NCBI GenBank assembly: GCA_020431945.1
Contig: JAGQHH010000635.1
Coordinates: 1 to 9,258, forward strand
Direction: 5' to 3'
DNA: 9,258 nt
Origin: Cyanobacteria bacterium HKST-UBA02
GTDB lineage: Bacteria > Cyanobacteriota > Vampirovibrionia > Obscuribacterales > Obscuribacteraceae
Below, one piece after another: positions 7,046-9,258 of the stretch. The notes beneath the pieces were generated by a model, which saw nothing but the letters and a program-made list of their open reading frames with translations, was not told the DNA's origin and did not search any database. Numbering within the stretch: the stretch's first letter is position 1; each line of letters begins with the position of its first letter. Position numbers and translations under genes: made by a program.

Positions 7046-7537
7046 ATGACCTCGGCCACCATCGAAATAGCTGAAAATCCGACACTCGCTCCGGCCCGGA
7101 GCCGCCGCTGCCTGCGCATAACCACCGGTTTCCTGCTTGCCTCGGCGCTCCTCGCCAGCCGTCTCCTGAGCGCCGACCATCTCAATCCGGCGGGTATCTC
7201 ACTTCACCTGGCCTGCTACCTTTATTTCACTTACTTGATGTTCCACATCACCCGACTCCATCTCGCCAGGGACCCGGCCTGCCCTTATGGTCCCCGGGAG
7301 TCGGCGGTGGGCGCGCTGATACCCTTCTCTTATATATTCTGGAATTTCTTCTGGTCCAGCGACCTTCTCGCCCGCCTGGGTATGAGCCGCCCGGTTGCGC
7401 TATGCGCCGGGATAGTCACCGGTCTGGCCAGTATCATCGCTTTTCCGGATAATCTGGACAAGCTCGACAGTCTCGCCTCCGCCGGCGCCTTTTTCATACT
7501 CTTTGCCACCGCCGGCTATATCAGAGCGAAAATCTGA
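7046..7537 (+). CDS. Small five-helix membrane protein of unknown function
   Basis: 163 residues. A polar N-terminus (1-26) is followed by probable membrane segments at about 27-42, 50-67, 86-104, 115-133 and 141-158. The loop and third helix carry the pattern CPYGPRESAVGALIPFSYIF (79-98), followed by WNFFW. From memory, a similar YPxxPxxAVGxxxIPFxxxxW pattern occurs in uncharacterised multi-pass membrane proteins of bacteria. I do not recognise a catalytic motif. The ATG lies 7 bases after the GH3 stop, so the two genes are almost certainly co-transcribed. The ribosome binding site is weak (GGGA about 10 bases upstream), suggesting translational coupling. A role in exporting, anchoring or modifying the GH3/synthase product is possible but unproven. 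The gene is intact and ends in TGA 2 bases before the end of the facing gene. Confidence 0.85.
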   Translation: MTSATIEIAENPTLAPARSRRCLRITTGFLLASALLASRLLSADHLNPAGISLHLACYLYFTYLMFHITRLHLARDPACPYGPRESAVGALIPFSYIFWNFFWSSDLLARLGMSRPVALCAGIVTGLASIIAFPDNLDKLDSLASAGAFFILFATAGYIRAKI

Positions 7538-7543
7538 GCTCAG
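7534..7543. other. Palindrome CTGAGCTCAG holding both convergent stop codons
   Basis: The perfect 10-base palindrome contains the TGA of the plus-strand gene (7535-7537) and the TGA of the minus-strand gene (7542-7540). Only two bases separate the genes, so there is no room for an intrinsic terminator between them. Any terminator would lie within one of the coding regions, or the transcripts overlap. Confidence 0.5.
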
Positions 7544-9162
7544 TTCGTGTCTTTGCGTCGCAGTAAAGTATAGAAGCCGTAGGTCTTGATACTCTCATAT
7601 CTGGATTTGAGATAAGGCTCCATTATCAACTCTTCCGCCGGAACCGGTCGGTATTCAGGGAAGCCCATCTCGGAAAAATTCGCATTGTCGTACAGCCTGT
7701 TCCATACGACATAGCGAACTTTGGAATTTTCCATATCAGCGATCACGCTCTTGAATTGCTCGGCGGTGTGATACCGGTAGTGAAGCACCGGATAACGCGA
7801 AGGGAAGCGACAGCCGGAGAGATAGAGAAGCCCGGTGTCATAGGGATAGACGAGGATCTTCTCGTCCGGCGAGGTGAGCTTATTGAGCGGCCGGAGAACG
7901 CTGAGATTGGTGACCGCTCGCACGGGTCCCCGCCGGGTCTGATAGAGAGGTGCATCGGCCGGCACCATCAACAGATAGAGTTGAGCAAGCGAAATCAGGC
8001 CCAGAGCCAGCCCATAGCAGGCCGCATTGATCAGGTAGTGGACGCTCTTCCACTTCGCTCGGAGATGCTCGGCATAGTGAAATACCAGTACGAGAAAGAG
8101 CGGGTCGGCGAGCAGCAGACGCCTGAGATCAGGCTTGTGGAGCTCGGCGACAAACAATCCCGAGGCCATGGCGAAGAGCAGAATCAGGCGGGGCTCCTTT
8201 TTGAGCACCAGAAAGCAAACAAGTGCTATTAGAGGAGCCAACTTGATAAGACCAAGCGGAAGCGAACCGAAGATCATCATCGGAAAGCCCAGGTCCGACA
8301 TGAGACAGTCCTGACCATTGAAGAAGCCGTAGACGACGCCGTTGACACCACCATAACGGCCCAATACGAACCCGACGGTGCAATCGAGCATATCATTCAG
8401 AGTGCCGGTGGTAGTCAGATAAATCAGAAAAGGCACCGCTACCAGTGCAAGACCCAGAAAGAGAAGCAATGCCGCCCGGAGGATCTTCCTGTCCGGGACC
8501 GATCGCATTCGCATAGTGTAGAGACAAGCGGGAATCCCGATGAGCACAGGCAGAATCTGATTCTGGTAGCAGAGGCAGGAGGCGCCGGCAGCGAGGCCTG
8601 CCGCCACCAGCAATACCGGTCGGTCTTCCAGCTGCTCCAGATAAGAAAGCAGGATAGCGGCGAAGACCAGGAAGAAGAAAAGCGAATCCCAGTGATGCGA
8701 ATTGTAGGAAAAGAAATTACTTCCCAGAATCACCAGCATGGCGGCCGGCAAAAGCACCAGCCAACCATTTATGAAAATCCTCGAGATTCTAAGAAGCGAC
8801 ACTGCCGACAACACTATAATCAGCGTCGCGGTCGCCTGGCATACTGCCTCGGTCCTGCCCAGGAGCATCTGCACTGCCGCCAGCATAAAGTAAGAGCCCG
8901 GCAGCATGACCGTGTGCAGATCCCGGTAGATGAGACCGCCCCGCAATAGCAGATCACTGCCGAGCGGTATCAGACCGACGTCGTAGTTTATATAAATGAT
9001 CGAGAGCACACGATGGGCGAAGTAAGCGAGCAGCCCGCAGAAAAGCACGGCTGCCCCCAGGAAGACTTTTCCTCCGATTCGATCTTCCCCGTTTTCGATA
9101 ACCCCCTCCCCGGCGAGAGCACAAACTAATTTTATAGGTCTGCTCGGCGGTTCATGAGACAA
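7540..9162 (-). CDS. GT-C/GT39-like multi-pass membrane glycosyltransferase (putative)
   Basis: 540 residues from TTG (9162-9160). The first membrane helix (about 31-57) leads into a short loop NYDVGLIPLG with Asp61, then LIYRDL (Asp81) and PGSYF. This is the usual layout of GT-C enzymes, where an acidic residue of loop 1 is the catalytic base. Many further helices follow to about 400, including GLAAGASCLCYQNQ (from 189) and HKPDLRRL (342-349), which resemble recurring motifs of GT39-like proteins. A soluble, probably extracytoplasmic tail (about 403-540) begins near EKILVYPYD (434-442). Such enzymes transfer a sugar from a polyprenyl-phosphate donor to lipid, glycan or protein; donor and acceptor are unknown here. 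The start is uncertain: TTG has no Shine-Dalgarno and the frame stays open to the right edge, though without ATG, GTG or TTG. A non-enzymatic membrane protein of similar fold is possible. Confidence 0.8.
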   Translation of the reverse strand: MSHEPPSRPIKLVCALAGEGVIENGEDRIGGKVFLGAAVLFCGLLAYFAHRVLSIIYINYDVGLIPLGSDLLLRGGLIYRDLHTVMLPGSYFMLAAVQMLLGRTEAVCQATATLIIVLSAVSLLRISRIFINGWLVLLPAAMLVILGSNFFSYNSHHWDSLFFFLVFAAILLSYLEQLEDRPVLLVAAGLAAGASCLCYQNQILPVLIGIPACLYTMRMRSVPDRKILRAALLLFLGLALVAVPFLIYLTTTGTLNDMLDCTVGFVLGRYGGVNGVVYGFFNGQDCLMSDLGFPMMIFGSLPLGLIKLAPLIALVCFLVLKKEPRLILLFAMASGLFVAELHKPDLRRLLLADPLFLVLVFHYAEHLRAKWKSVHYLINAACYGLALGLISLAQLYLLMVPADAPLYQTRRGPVRAVTNLSVLRPLNKLTSPDEKILVYPYDTGLLYLSGCRFPSRYPVLHYRYHTAEQFKSVIADMENSKVRYVVWNRLYDNANFSEMGFPEYRPVPAEELIMEPYLKSRYESIKTYGFYTLLRRKDTN

Positions 9163-9258
9163 ACTTAATTCAGATACAAGGACGGTTATTCCCTGCCGCC
9201 AAGCGTCAGACGAAGCTCTATCCCTTTGTTTAGTTTGCTCGCATTGTCCCGTACTGCT

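Noticed and set aside
7756..8232. Plus-strand open frame inside the glycosyltransferase-like gene
   Set aside because: It is antisense to continuous membrane-protein coding sequence and its translation is highly polar and low in recognisable motifs.

Overview
The window holds the 5' part of a very large iterative type I polyketide synthase gene on the minus strand. Across a short control region, a GH3-family acyl-adenylating enzyme and a small multi-pass membrane protein run on the plus strand. A large membrane protein resembling GT-C glycosyltransferases follows on the minus strand. The genes are tightly packed, and the third codon positions are rich in G and C. No RNA genes, insertion sequences, CRISPR arrays or integration sites were seen. 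The DNA is bacterial, but the lineage cannot be fixed from this sequence. PUFA-synthase-like and heterocyst-glycolipid-like synthases of this general type are known from cyanobacteria and relatives, Myxococcota, Planctomycetes and other proteobacterial lineages, so the host could be any of these.

Layout: (1) 5181 down to 1, minus strand: a synthase open for 1,727 codons and running off the left edge. Its domain order is NPD-like barrel, second NPD-like (PfaD-type) barrel, ketosynthase, acyltransferase, then a Pro/Ala/Lys-rich linker with a terminal helix. Carrier protein and reductive domains are expected beyond the edge. (2) 5182-5370: a divergent, relatively AT-rich control region with a ribosome binding site for the synthase, a -10-like box, a short direct repeat and a palindrome. 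(3) 5371-7038, plus strand: GH3 acyl-acid amido synthetase-like enzyme. (4) 7046-7537, plus strand: five-helix membrane protein, 7 bases after GH3. (5) 7540-9162, minus strand: GT-C/GT39-like membrane protein, convergent with the previous gene and separated from it by 2 bases.

The synthase, GH3 enzyme and small membrane protein form a plausible lipid or polyketide biosynthetic locus. The synthase would build and partly reduce an acyl chain on its own carrier domains. The GH3 enzyme would activate a carboxylic acid as an acyl-adenylate and could join it to an amine. The membrane protein could serve at the membrane where such a product ends up. This pathway is inference from domain content and gene order. 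The GT-C-like gene faces the other way and may belong to a separate unit.
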